Origin: Bradyrhizobium sp.
Lineage (GTDB): Bacteria > Pseudomonadota > Alphaproteobacteria > Rhizobiales > Xanthobacteraceae
Length of the DNA stretch: 64,000 nt
Assembly: GCF_027451485.1 (NCBI RefSeq)
Contig: NZ_DAIDJE010000062.1
Coordinates: forward strand, 22,774-86,773
Direction of reading: 5' to 3'
The notes beneath the pieces are model-generated. The model had not been told where the DNA came from. It saw only the letters and a list, made by a program, of their open reading frames with translations, and searched no databases. Shown here in pieces: positions 19,045 to 27,435 of the stretch (its first letter is position 1; every line of letters begins with the position of its first letter). A program made the position numbers and the translations under genes.

Positions 19045-21293
19045 ACATCATGTCGCCCTCGCTCGCTGACGCATCGGCGAAGCCGCCGCACCGGATACAC
19101 GTCAGTTTTTTCAAGGACGAATACGCGACCAGTCTGACCACGAGCGACGTGACCCTGGAAGAACTCGGCGCGCTGATCATGGACGCGACTGCACCTACAA
19201 AGAATGCCTTACCTTGGCTCAAGGGCGCGCGGCTCGGAACGAAGCGGAAGCCGACGACGCGCAGCTTGAGGCACAACGCCAATATTTTGGCGTTCAGCAT
19301 GCTCCATCTTGACTACGACGGCGGGGTCGTCTCGTTCGAGGAGGCCGTCGAGCGATTGAAGCTGGTGGGATTGCGCGGGTTGATTTACACGACACCGAGC
19401 TTCACGCCGGAGAACCCAAGATGGCGCATGCTGTTGGCGACTTCCGTGGAACGGCTACCGGCGGAGCACGACGCGCTGTGTCTCTCAGCAATGGCAAGGC
19501 TGGGTATCACGTTTGGTCCTGAGAGCCGTAGCTTGAGTCAGGCCTACTATTATGGGACCGCCAAAAAGATCAAGAAGGAGGATGGGACACAAGTTGATGG
19601 CATCCCGGTCCGGGTTGAAATCGTAGACGGCGAGTTCGTGGATATCGCGCTGGCGGGTGCGCTAGCGCGCTCTGATGATCGCCTGCCTGCCAACAACTTC
19701 ACGAAGATCAAAAGTCGGACGCCTGCAGATCGCGCGTTGGTCGAGCGAGCCCTGAACGTCGTCACGGACGACAGTTACGATGTGTGGATCAAGATCGGTG
19801 CGGCTCTGCACAATGAGTTTGGTGAGGACGGTTTCGACTTGTTCGACGCCTGGTCGGCCCGTTCCAACAAGTACGAGGCGGGCGAAGTCCAGCGCAAGTG
19901 GAGCGACTGCGCCGGGATGACCGATATCACGATCGCGACAGTTTTCCACTTCGCGAACGAGGCCGCGCCCGGTTGGCGCGGCGGCGTGCCGGGACGACCG
20001 CGGTGGCGGGACCAATTGAAAAGCGGAGAGCCGCGCATGACGTTGCATAACGCTCGCGCAGCCATCATCGCGCTCGGCGTCGAATGCAAATACGACGTGT
20101 TCCGCTCCCGACTGTTCATCGGGCAGAATGGTCAGACGGCGCACGCGTTGGAATTGGTCATCGGCGATGTGAGCGATAACGCAATCATCGCTCTGCGCAG
20201 GATCATCTCGGATGAATTCTGCGCAGATTTCAAGAGCGACCTGATACTCGATGCCGTCATATCAATTGCAATCGAGCACCGATACGATCCCGTCTGCGAC
20301 CTGCTAGACGAGGCCGAGGCAGCTTGGGACGGACAACCCCGCCTCGACCGGATGGCGGTGGACTACGCCTGCGCCAAGGATCGCCCACTCAACCGGGCAT
20401 TCATGCGCAAGGCCATGATTGCCGCCGTGCGACGGGCGCGCAAACCCGGATGCAAATTCGACAACATCGTAGTGCTCGAAGGTCCCGAAGGTTGGAACAA
20501 ATCGACATTCTGGCGCGTGTTGGCGGGGGACGAATTCTACTCGGACGAAAGTATCATCGGCAAAGGGTCACGCGAAGTCCAAGAGCAATTGGCGGGAGTC
20601 TGGATACACGAAAACGGTGAGTTGGCGGGCATGCGCAAGGCCGAAGTAGAGAGTGTAAAAGCGTTCGCGAGTCGCCAAGTCGACAGCGCCCGTCCAGCAT
20701 ACGGCCGCGTGATGAAGCGGCAGCCACGTCACTCAATCGATGTTGGTACCACAAACGCGGATACCTATTTGCAGTCGCAAACCGGCAATCGCCGGTTTTG
20801 GCCGCTCAAGCTGCTCGCGCCAATCGACATCGCGAAGCTCACGGCGGATCGCCTGCAATTGTGGGGCGAGGCTGCGCATCACGAGTCCCAAGGCGAGGAG
20901 CTCACGCTCGATCCCTCACTGTGGGACGCCGCCGCCATAGAGCAAGAGGCGCGCCGGGTCAGTGACGGTTGGGAGGACATCTTGGACCACCTGCCCTCGC
21001 ACGCGGTCGAAGATCCTCAGGGGCACGTCGAGTGCTTCAACCTCGCGGAAGGTCAGACCGAGCAGAGCGAGTACATCAAGATCGTGCACCGCGAGGACGG
21101 CTACGAGAAGGTGTCGAGCGCCGTCCTCATCCGGTACGTGCTCGGGATTAGGAATGACCGGATCGACCGCAACGTATCCATGCGCCTCAGCACCGTGATG
21201 CAGCGGCTGGGTTGGGAGCGACCACCCAACAAGATCACCATCGCTGGCGCTCAGGTCCGGGGCTACCAGCGCCCCATCCCCGACGCAGGTTGA
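19041..21293 (+). CDS. Primase/helicase replicase with PriCT_2 and VapE-like domains
   Basis: 750-residue replication protein. The N-terminal part resembles an archaeo-eukaryotic primase core (FSMLHLDYDGGVVSFEEAVE; YTTPSFTPENPRWRMLL). A PriCT_2 segment follows (ALVERALNVVTDDSYDVWIK, IGAALHNEFGEDGFDLFDAW). The C-terminal VapE-type P-loop ATPase shows VVLEGPEGWNKSTFWRVLAG (Walker A), HENGELAGMRKAEVESVKAF and VGTTNADTYLQSQTGNRRFW. This primase-helicase architecture is the usual replicase of phage satellites and plasmids. A region dense in TTGG/CCAA repeats follows directly. Confidence 0.9.
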   Translation: MNIMSPSLADASAKPPHRIHVSFFKDEYATSLTTSDVTLEELGALIMDATAPTKNALPWLKGARLGTKRKPTTRSLRHNANILAFSMLHLDYDGGVVSFEEAVERLKLVGLRGLIYTTPSFTPENPRWRMLLATSVERLPAEHDALCLSAMARLGITFGPESRSLSQAYYYGTAKKIKKEDGTQVDGIPVRVEIVDGEFVDIALAGALARSDDRLPANNFTKIKSRTPADRALVERALNVVTDDSYDVWIKIGAALHNEFGEDGFDLFDAWSARSNKYEAGEVQRKWSDCAGMTDITIATVFHFANEAAPGWRGGVPGRPRWRDQLKSGEPRMTLHNARAAIIALGVECKYDVFRSRLFIGQNGQTAHALELVIGDVSDNAIIALRRIISDEFCADFKSDLILDAVISIAIEHRYDPVCDLLDEAEAAWDGQPRLDRMAVDYACAKDRPLNRAFMRKAMIAAVRRARKPGCKFDNIVVLEGPEGWNKSTFWRVLAGDEFYSDESIIGKGSREVQEQLAGVWIHENGELAGMRKAEVESVKAFASRQVDSARPAYGRVMKRQPRHSIDVGTTNADTYLQSQTGNRRFWPLKLLAPIDIAKLTADRLQLWGEAAHHESQGEELTLDPSLWDAAAIEQEARRVSDGWEDILDHLPSHAVEDPQGHVECFNLAEGQTEQSEYIKIVHREDGYEKVSSAVLIRYVLGIRNDRIDRNVSMRLSTVMQRLGWERPPNKITIAGAQVRGYQRPIPDAG

Positions 21294-21660
21294 ACGCGAG
21301 GGTAAAAAACCAACCTTGCAGCGGGCGATCCAGCCAACCATGGCCCCTTGGTTGGTTGGGATAAGTGATTGTTTTGACTCAACTTAACCAACCAACCAAC
21401 CACAGCCGACCATTCTCCTATAAGTCCCCAGGAATGATTGCGTGAAGATTGTGTGGCGCGTTAGCGCAGCTTCTTTCCTTACAAGTCCTATAACCAGTTG
21501 GTTGAGGTTGGTTGGTTGGTTGAATGACGGTGCTGCAATGCTTTCTTTGATTTCTTAGGTTGGCTGAAGGTTGGTTGGGGTCGGTTGGAATATGGCCCTG
21601 CACCACGCAAAGGGACGTGCAACAGCAGCGTCATTCCTCCCAGTGGAAAGGCCCTAGTTC
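21294..21660. other. Iteron-rich candidate replication origin
   Basis: Directly after the replicase. Many CCAA/TTGG repeats occur in both orientations: single copies near 21310 and 21333, TTGGTTGGTTGGG at 21349-21361, AACCAACCAACCAACCA at 21386-21402, its inverted partner at 21506-21522, and further copies near 21558-21588. Between the two long arms lie about 100 bp with a repeated TCCTATAA word. The stretch is less GC-rich than its neighbours and has no gene. This matches an origin bound by the adjacent replicase. Confidence 0.65.
21386..21522. repeat. Long-spaced inverted repeat of CCAA units
   Basis: Left arm 21386-21402 (four AACC units plus A) and right arm 21506-21522 (the complement), each about 17 bp, 103 bp apart. 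Confidence 0.75.
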
Positions 21661-21889
21661 AAAAATCCCCTCACCAAAAACAAAACCTGGCCCCTGAGAC
21701 CGCGCCGCGCGCCCGCTGGTGAGTCCGCCGCCCTAGGCCAGTGGCAAATCCACCCGAAGCAGACAAACTGCACCCGTGGGCTTCCGCCGTGATCTGCACC
21801 AACCCCATCAGCCGCACAGGACCGCATCGGACGCGGTCAAGGCCCGCTGCCTTAGCGATGCAACGTATCGAGAGAGGCCATTACAAACT

Positions 21890-21907
21890 GAACAACATTA
21901 GTTGTTC
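21890..21907. promoter_or_regulatory. Operator-like inverted repeat GAACAAC-ATTA-GTTGTTC
   Basis: Perfect 7-bp arms around ATTA, 29 bp before the start of the small gene at 21936 and upstream of the serine recombinase gene. It is a likely repressor site for this two-gene unit. Confidence 0.6.
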
Positions 21908-21935
21908 ATTTCGTTGATCCCTCACGGAGTGCCCA

Positions 21936-22136
21936 ATGGCCCACCACCTGCTGCTCCACTTCGCCGCCCAGGCGCTCGTCGCCTCCATGCAGTCGCCCCA
22001 CCAGCCGCGCCGCGCCAAGGCAGCGAACCTGTTCACGGTGGCGCGCGCCGTGTGCCCCGACGCAGTGGTGGTCGCGCCGGTCCGCAAGCCCCGCCGTGCA
22101 AAGCGCCCTGCCGCGCCCCGCGCCTACGAGTGCTGA
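21936..22136 (+). CDS. Small basic protein before the serine recombinase
   Basis: 66 residues, rich in Arg, Ala and Pro (MAHHLLLHFAAQALVASMQS; VRKPRRAKRPAAPRAYEC). GGAG lies 8 nt before the ATG and the recombinase gene starts 3 nt after its stop, so the pair looks like an operon. No family is recognised; the composition would allow a nucleic-acid-binding role. Confidence 0.5.
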   Translation: MAHHLLLHFAAQALVASMQSPHQPRRAKAANLFTVARAVCPDAVVVAPVRKPRRAKRPAAPRAYEC

Positions 22137-22139
22137 TCC

Positions 22140-22832
22140 ATGACGAACCAAGGCAAGTTCATCGCCTACTACCGCGTCTCGACCGCGCGCCAAGGCCGCT
22201 CTGGGCTGGGATTGGAGGCGCAGCGCGAAGCCGTGCGGACCTACCTGAACGGGGGCGACTGGACCATCGTTGCCGAGTTCACGGAGGTGGAGAGCGGACG
22301 CCGATCAGACAGGCCGGAGTTCGAGCGAGCGCTGGCGGCCGCGCGCCTACACGGTGCCTCGCTGGTGGTGAGCAAGATGGACCGCCTGACGCGCTCCGTC
22401 GCGTTCCTATCGCGTCTGTTGGAGTCGGGCGTGGACGTGCGCTTCGCCGACCTGCCACAAATCGAGGGGCCGACCGGGCGCTTCCTGTTGCATCAACTAG
22501 TGGCCGTGGCGGAGCTAGAGGCCGCCATGATATCGGGCCGCATCAAGGCCGCGCTGGCCCAAGCCAAGCGTCGTGGCGTCAGGCTCGGCGGCTACCGCGG
22601 CACGATGCCGACCGCCCGCAGTCTTGCTCAGGCCTCTGCCTCATTGCGGGCCCGCGCCGACGCCAAGGCCGCCGACGTCGTGCCCGCGATACGGGCGTTG
22701 CAGGCGCACGGCGCGACGTCGCTGCACGCCATCGCCAAGGGCCTGAACGAGGCGGGCATCCCCACGCCCGGCGGCTCAGCGGTTTGGAGCGCCGTTCAGG
22801 TGGCGCGCGTTCTCGCCCGCGCCACCGTATAG
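22140..22832 (+). CDS. Serine recombinase (resolvase/invertase family)
   Basis: 230 residues. The N-terminal catalytic domain has AYYRVSTARQGRSGLGLEAQ with nucleophile S14, followed by SLVVSKMDRLTRSVAFLSRL. The C-terminal part has a helix-turn-helix region (LHAIAKGLNEAGIPTPGG; VWSAVQVARVLARA) like small resolvases. It may resolve multimers of the element or invert a segment. Having it next to a tyrosine integrase gives the element two recombination systems. An inverted repeat lies upstream of the operon. Confidence 0.92.
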   Translation: MTNQGKFIAYYRVSTARQGRSGLGLEAQREAVRTYLNGGDWTIVAEFTEVESGRRSDRPEFERALAAARLHGASLVVSKMDRLTRSVAFLSRLLESGVDVRFADLPQIEGPTGRFLLHQLVAVAELEAAMISGRIKAALAQAKRRGVRLGGYRGTMPTARSLAQASASLRARADAKAADVVPAIRALQAHGATSLHAIAKGLNEAGIPTPGGSAVWSAVQVARVLARATV

Positions 22833-23184
22833 GGTTCAAGGTAGTTAGAAAGGCAACGACCAAGGTAGTGCTCGAACGAAGGGCGCGTGAGAATCCTTTC
22901 GGCGCTGCCATCCCCCGGTGGAGGTCTACGGGTAGAAATCGTTGGTCGCTGATTGAGGTGATAGATCGCCCCGCTTCAAGTTGTCTGGCGTGAATGGAAA
23001 TGCCAGAGCGTGCGAAAACAATTTTGATGCTAATGAGCAGATTGAGTAATCGCAGCTACAAATAATCGCTGGTGAATCGGGGCCAATCTGATTTATTATT
23101 CATAATCACCGGCAGAGGCTTGGCCCAGGCGTCGGTGGCTGAGAGATAATTTGTACTCCCGCCTGCAATCACGGGAGCACAATC
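22833..23184. other. Intergenic region, locally AT-rich
   Basis: About 350 bp with no convincing gene. An AT-rich patch (TTTATTATTCATAATCACC near 23091-23109) precedes the next small gene by about 80 bp and may hold its promoter. Confidence 0.4.
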
Positions 23185-23436
23185 ATGTCGCCTCTGCGCG
23201 GAGTTTATCGCCCATCATCGGACGAAAAAGACGAACTTGTTCGGCTGCGCAAGTTGATTGCCGAGACGGCGAGCATCCTCGATCGCTGCCCCAAACCCGA
23301 CACCTTCCTCGGTCGCAAAACGCAAGAACCCTTTCCGCGCGAAGCTGCCATCAAGAACGGGCCTGTCGGACGTCTGGGAGCCGTAGACGCTTGTCAAGAA
23401 CATCGGTCGCCGGGCGAACCGGAAGAACGGCCCTAG
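23185..23436 (+). CDS. Small conserved rhizobial element protein
   Basis: 83 residues. The first half (YRPSSDEKDELVRLRKLIAE, TASILDRCPKPDTFLGRKTQ, EPFPRE) matches a small protein seen repeatedly in rhizobial phage-like islands. The last 30 residues look unlike the family, which could reflect a late frameshift. GGGAGCACAATC precedes the ATG. The function is unknown. Confidence 0.6.
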   Translation: MSPLRGVYRPSSDEKDELVRLRKLIAETASILDRCPKPDTFLGRKTQEPFPREAAIKNGPVGRLGAVDACQEHRSPGEPEERP

Positions 23437-23449
23437 GGGCGTTTCTCCG

Positions 23450-23614
23450 ATGTGCGAGAAGTGCGACGAGATTGATCGGAAGATTGCACGATGTTGGAAT
23501 GTCCGATCCGGCGCGACTGATCCTCTGGCGATTGAACTGCTGAGGATCGTTATTGAGGATTTCCTGTCTGAAAAAGACGCCTTGCATCCTGACCAAGCAA
23601 GGGCGCCCGACTAA
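23450..23614 (+). CDS. Small protein with MCEKC start
   Basis: 54 residues: MCEKCDEIDRKIARCWNVRS, then a helical segment ending ALHPDQ. The CxxC followed by D.KI and a terminal LHP.Q is the pattern of a tiny protein family common in Bradyrhizobium. AGGGGC lies about 10 nt upstream. It may bind metal through CxxC; its role is unknown. Confidence 0.6.
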   Translation: MCEKCDEIDRKIARCWNVRSGATDPLAIELLRIVIEDFLSEKDALHPDQARAPD

Positions 23615-23667
23615 GGCAGCATTTCTGCCTGTTTCAGAGGCTTGCGAGGGTCCCGTGACGACGCAAG

Positions 23668-23808
23668 GTGGCCGAGCGCGTCGATGCGTGGGCAGACGAC
23701 GTGAGGATATGGGACATCGAGCCCCGGTTCGTCTGCACCAAGTGCGGCCTGCGCGGTGCTGACCTCAGGCCTGATTTCGCCCCTGCTCGCATGGGCACGG
23801 GCGCATGA
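23668..23808 (+). CDS. Tiny zinc-ribbon-like protein, possibly 5'-shortened
   Basis: 46 residues from a GTG start: VAERVDAWADDVRIWDIEPR, FVCTKCGLRGADLRPDF. The FVC..CG.RGAD.RPD motif belongs to small rhizobial element proteins that are usually somewhat longer at the N-terminus, so an upstream frameshift is possible. The stop overlaps the ATG of the next gene (ATGATGA). Confidence 0.5.
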   Translation: MAERVDAWADDVRIWDIEPRFVCTKCGLRGADLRPDFAPARMGTGA

Positions 23809-24020
23809 TGACGCGCAAGCCGTTGGAGTTTCCTCCCGCCGTCGCCAAGTCCTTCGTCGCGGACATGAACGCCTACTTCAAGGAGCAAGACGGCCACAAG
23901 CGCGACGTGATCGCCGTGCGCCAGCTCCACGCGCTCAAGGAGTTCCAGGGACCGCGTGAGCGGCCGCTGCGGCTGTCCGACGTCAAGCGGATGTTCGTCC
24001 TCATGAAGAACCGCGCCTGA
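23805..24020 (+). CDS. Small conserved element protein
   Basis: 71 residues: TRKPLEFPPAVAKSFVADMN, AYFKEQDGHKRDVIAVRQLH, ALKEFQGPRERPLRLSDVKR. This is a recurrent small protein of rhizobial phage-like islands, helical and charged. Two adjacent ATGs (23805, 23808) are possible. It overlaps the zinc-ribbon gene by four bases, so both are probably translated from one message. Confidence 0.7.
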   Translation: MMTRKPLEFPPAVAKSFVADMNAYFKEQDGHKRDVIAVRQLHALKEFQGPRERPLRLSDVKRMFVLMKNRA

Positions 24021-24095
24021 GGCCCCCGTTATAAAGATTGGTTCGCCCTCCCGGAAGGCTATGCAAATCAGACGAACGGCCCTCTCAATCGAAAG

Positions 24096-24527
24096 ATGAG
24101 GCGGGTTCGTACACTGGTTGATGGCATCTTGACTCCTCGCAACACGCTGGCAGAAATCAATCTGAGCAAGGCGCGGTCCCGCGTAACCAACGGGACGCGC
24201 CTGCTCGTGGGCGTGGATGGCCGGAGCCCGAATGCGCGGCGCTTCCGCGACCTCGTCCGCGCCTATGAGGCGGAGTTCGAGAGCGTCACCGAGGTTGACC
24301 GCAACCTGATCCGGCAGGCCGCCCTCTTGGCGCTCAAGAGTGAGCAGCTACAGGCCGCCGTGGTCCGGGGCGATCGCGTGGACACGGAAACCATCACCAA
24401 CCTCGCGGGCCAGCTCCGCCGCACGCTTGCCGACATGAAGCGTAAGGCCGAGACGACGACGGCTCCCGCTCCGACATCAATCCTAGAGCAACTCGCCGCG
24501 CATGCCGATGAAGAGGATGGGGCCTGA
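24096..24527 (+). CDS. Candidate small terminase subunit
   Basis: 143 residues located directly before TerL, with stop and start overlapping by one base. The segment SKARSRVTNGTRLLVGVDGR, NARRFRDLVRAYEAEFESV is like proteins found before terminase genes in rhizobial islands; the rest is helical (IRQAALLALKSEQLQAAVVR; AGQLRRTLADMKRKAE). Position and size fit a small terminase that selects packaging sites, but there is no diagnostic motif. Confidence 0.6.
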   Translation: MRRVRTLVDGILTPRNTLAEINLSKARSRVTNGTRLLVGVDGRSPNARRFRDLVRAYEAEFESVTEVDRNLIRQAALLALKSEQLQAAVVRGDRVDTETITNLAGQLRRTLADMKRKAETTTAPAPTSILEQLAAHADEEDGA

Positions 24528-25978
24528 TGCCGCGCGCCGCCTCCACTGCCAAGAAGACAAAGTCCCCGCGCGCAACGGCAACGCTGCGACCACCCAGCAT
24601 CATCAGCGCCATGGACGATCCGCGCCTGTTCGCGCCGTTCTTCCGTGGCCCGTCATGGGACGGATGGCGCACGGTCTTGAAGGCAGCGTACGGCCTGCCG
24701 CTTTCAGAACCAGAGATCTCGTTCTTCAAGTCGGTCGCGGGGGACCGCGCGCCGCCGGCCAGTCGGGTCCGCGAACTCTGGATACCTGCTGGTCGGCGCG
24801 CAGGTAAGGACGCCGCCACCTCCCTGATTTCCGCCCACACCGGCGCGCTGTTCAACCAGCAGGAGAAGTTGCGCCCCGGCGAGCGCGCGCTGGTGCTCTG
24901 CCTCGCCTGCGACCGCGTTCAAGCCCGAATTATCCTCAACTACGTTCGCAGTTACTTCACGGACATTCCGCTACTCGCAGGCATGGTGACGCGGGAGACC
25001 GCTGAAGGCTTCGAATTGAACAACGGCGTTGACGTCGCTGTCGGCACCAACTCGTTCCGCGCCGTGCGCGGCAGGCCGATCCTGCTCGCGGTGCTCGACG
25101 AACTCGCATACTGGCGGGATGAGAACAGCGCAAAACCTGACGAGGAACTCTACAAGGCGATCACGCCCGCACTCGCAACGCTGGACGGCATGATCGTCGG
25201 CATCTCCAGTCCGTACCGCAAGGCCGGGCTGCTCTACAACAAATTCAAGCGGCACTTCGGTCAGGATGGCGACGTGCTCGTCATTCAAGCATCCACCCGA
25301 CAACTCAATCCGACGATCGATCAGTCCATCATTGACCGCGCCATGGCCGAGGACCCAGCAGCCGCGCGCGCCGAGTGGATGGGCGAATTTCGCGACGACA
25401 TCGGGGGCTGGCTGCCCCTAGAGGTGATCGAGTCCTCAGTTGATCAAGGCGTGGCTGCAAGACCGCCTCATCCTGCCCTCACATACCGAAGCTTCACGGA
25501 CGCGAGCGGCGGGCGCGGCGACTCTTTCACCTGCGCCATCGCCCATGATTTTCAAGGCATCGCCGTTCTTGATTGCGTGGTGGAAATCCCGCCGCCGTTC
25601 AATCCGATGGAGGCCATCGCTCAGGTGGCCGCTGTCCTGCGCGAGTATGGAGTGACGGAGACCGAGGGCGACGCCTACGCAGCTGGCTTCAACAGCGAGG
25701 CGTTCGCCGCCTGCGGCATCACGTACCGCAGCACAGCGCGCGACCGCTCCGCCATCTACACGGACGCCTTGCCTCTGTTCACGTCAGGGCGTGTCCGCCT
25801 GATCGACAACAGGAAGATGATCAATCAATTCGCAGCACTGGAGCGGCGCACGTCGTCGTCTGGTCGCGACCGCGTCGATCACGGACCCGGTGGGCACGAT
25901 GACCTCTGCAATGCCGCCGCTGGCGCGCTCGTCGCCGCCATAGTCCCCAGCAATCGACCTCAGCTTTACTTCGCATGA
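24527..25978 (+). CDS. terL: Phage terminase large subunit
   Basis: 483-residue packaging motor. The N-terminal ATPase has a Walker-A-like loop at 89-95 (GRRAGKD) and Walker B ILLAVLDELAYW (D191, E192). The C-terminal RNase-H-like nuclease begins at TDASGGRGDSFTCAIAHDF (D325) and ends with HGPGGHDDLCNAAAGAL, supplying the acidic metal ligands. The length is typical for TerL. No portal or procapsid gene follows, so it would have to load DNA into heads supplied by another phage, if it is used. Confidence 0.93.
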   Translation: MPRAASTAKKTKSPRATATLRPPSIISAMDDPRLFAPFFRGPSWDGWRTVLKAAYGLPLSEPEISFFKSVAGDRAPPASRVRELWIPAGRRAGKDAATSLISAHTGALFNQQEKLRPGERALVLCLACDRVQARIILNYVRSYFTDIPLLAGMVTRETAEGFELNNGVDVAVGTNSFRAVRGRPILLAVLDELAYWRDENSAKPDEELYKAITPALATLDGMIVGISSPYRKAGLLYNKFKRHFGQDGDVLVIQASTRQLNPTIDQSIIDRAMAEDPAAARAEWMGEFRDDIGGWLPLEVIESSVDQGVAARPPHPALTYRSFTDASGGRGDSFTCAIAHDFQGIAVLDCVVEIPPPFNPMEAIAQVAAVLREYGVTETEGDAYAAGFNSEAFAACGITYRSTARDRSAIYTDALPLFTSGRVRLIDNRKMINQFAALERRTSSSGRDRVDHGPGGHDDLCNAAAGALVAAIVPSNRPQLYFA

Positions 25979-26014
25979 CATCGCATTGAAGCCAACGATG
26001 AAAGGAACACCAAG

Positions 26015-26320
26015 ATGACCGTAGGCATCCTCACAAAACTCCAAGCAGTATCTCCAGCCATCCCGCCTGCTGCTCCCACGTTGCAGCATCTCCCCGGCAA
26101 CCTCGGCAATCCGCACGCGCTCATCTGGGCGCTCCAAGGTGTTGGCTTGATGGTGCCGACCAAGCTGTCGGCCGCTGCGGCGACCGGCAACCTGCGCGCC
26201 AGCGGCCATCGCTATCCCGTCACCGAGGTGGACGCCGCGCTGTCGAGGACGACGCTCTCGCTCTCAGAGAGGATGAGACTCAAGAGCGCCATGGGGCACG
26301 CGGGCATCATCCAGCCGTAA
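26015..26320 (+). CDS. Hypothetical element protein
   Basis: 101 residues. The N-terminus is low in complexity (PAIPPAAPTLQHLPGNLG) and the rest has helical segments (PHALIWALQGVGLMVPTKLS; LSLSERMRLKSAMGHAGII). GAAAGGAACACC lies before the ATG. It sits in the packaging region downstream of terL. The function is unknown. Confidence 0.65.
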   Translation: MTVGILTKLQAVSPAIPPAAPTLQHLPGNLGNPHALIWALQGVGLMVPTKLSAAAATGNLRASGHRYPVTEVDAALSRTTLSLSERMRLKSAMGHAGIIQP

Positions 26321-26346
26321 CGCTGCACTCAACGAAGGGGGAAGCG

Positions 26347-27042
26347 ATGCTCACGTTGCTGAAGAAGGCTGGCGCGTTGATCGACACGGATCGGAGCGCG
26401 ATGCGCCGCGCGTCCGCCGCGCTCGCCACCGCCAAGAAGGACGAGGCCGAGCTAGAGGCCAAGCTCGCCAAGATGCGCGCCATCATGGCAGACGCCGAGG
26501 CCGCCGACGCCGCGTTCCACAAGGCCGTGGCCGACGATGACGGCGGCAACGCGCTGGCGGAGTACGCGCAAGGTGATGCGCCCGACGGCGCGATCGCCAA
26601 GATCGTCGAGCGTGCCCAGACGACGGCAGCATTGGCAGTTGCCGCGCGCGCCGCCGCGCCGAAGGTCGAGGCCAAGCTCAAGGAGTTGCGCGAGCAGATC
26701 AAGTCGCTGGAGTTCGAGAAGAAGACGGCGCTGGTCGCCTACCTCGGCGGACGCGCCACCGAGACGTTCGCGCAATATGAGCGCCCTTGGAACGCGCTGC
26801 GCGCCGCCTATGACAGATGCGTCGGGATACGTCGCGCCCTCGAATACGGCCGCATGATCGAGCCGCTGACGGGACCGCGCTTCGACGATCCCGAGCACTG
26901 GAACGGCAAGCACACGTCAGCCAACAGCGAAATTGCGAAACAGACGCAGGCGCGCTGGGAGCAGGCGCGGATGCGGCTCGACGCCGACGCGGACGCCTTC
27001 ATCGACGACCTGATCGGACCGACGTCAGGTGCGGAAGACTAG
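26347..27042 (+). CDS. Coiled-coil element protein
   Basis: 231 residues dominated by coiled coil (ALATAKKDEAELEAKLAKMR; AAPKVEAKLKELREQIKSLE). GAAGGGGGAAGCG precedes the ATG. In position it occupies the slot where phages have head or scaffold genes, but nothing in the sequence identifies it as a scaffold. The function is unknown. Confidence 0.7.
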   Translation: MLTLLKKAGALIDTDRSAMRRASAALATAKKDEAELEAKLAKMRAIMADAEAADAAFHKAVADDDGGNALAEYAQGDAPDGAIAKIVERAQTTAALAVAARAAAPKVEAKLKELREQIKSLEFEKKTALVAYLGGRATETFAQYERPWNALRAAYDRCVGIRRALEYGRMIEPLTGPRFDDPEHWNGKHTSANSEIAKQTQARWEQARMRLDADADAFIDDLIGPTSGAED

Positions 27043-27265
27043 TTTGACGAGCTGGCGCTCCAGCAGGGCTACCTTTCGGGCCGTGCGGTGAGCGCCGAGC
27101 CGCCCCCGCCGCCGCATGAAACGACGGTGGGGGCGGACAAAAGTTTGGCGCACGGGCGGGGTTCTTCGGCAGTCCTTCGCCGCCGCAGCGCTGATCGCCC
27201 CCGGGGCGTTGAGTGAACGTCACGTCCCGGGGGCAAACCCTTCGACTTAGAACAGGAGCAACGAC

Positions 27266-27418
27266 ATGACGACCACACCTAAGCAGCACGGAGACACGCC
27301 GCCCGCCGTCAGCGTTCCCGTCTACCGGCACTCATCTGAGACCGCGCGCTCGAACAACGACGCAGGCGGCAAGGTGCCGCCATCGCAATATGAAGGCACC
27401 GCGCCGAAGAACGGCTGA
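27266..27418 (+). CDS. Small polar hypothetical protein
   Basis: 50 residues, polar and probably disordered (MTTTPKQHGDTPPAVSVPVY; NNDAGGKVPPSQYEGTAPKN). AGGAGC lies about 8 nt upstream of the ATG. It is placed between the coiled-coil and gp10-like genes in the same direction. Confidence 0.5.
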   Translation: MTTTPKQHGDTPPAVSVPVYRHSSETARSNNDAGGKVPPSQYEGTAPKNG

Positions 27419-27435
27419 AATTCAAGGGGCCCGTC

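Noticed and set aside
21349..21522. CRISPR-like array
   Set aside because: The TTGG/CCAA repeats are 4-nt units in both orientations without spacers of constant length; no cas genes are near.
21902..22993. 363-codon frame over the serine recombinase
   Set aside because: Arg/Pro-rich out-of-frame translation of the recombinase gene, which has clear catalytic motifs.
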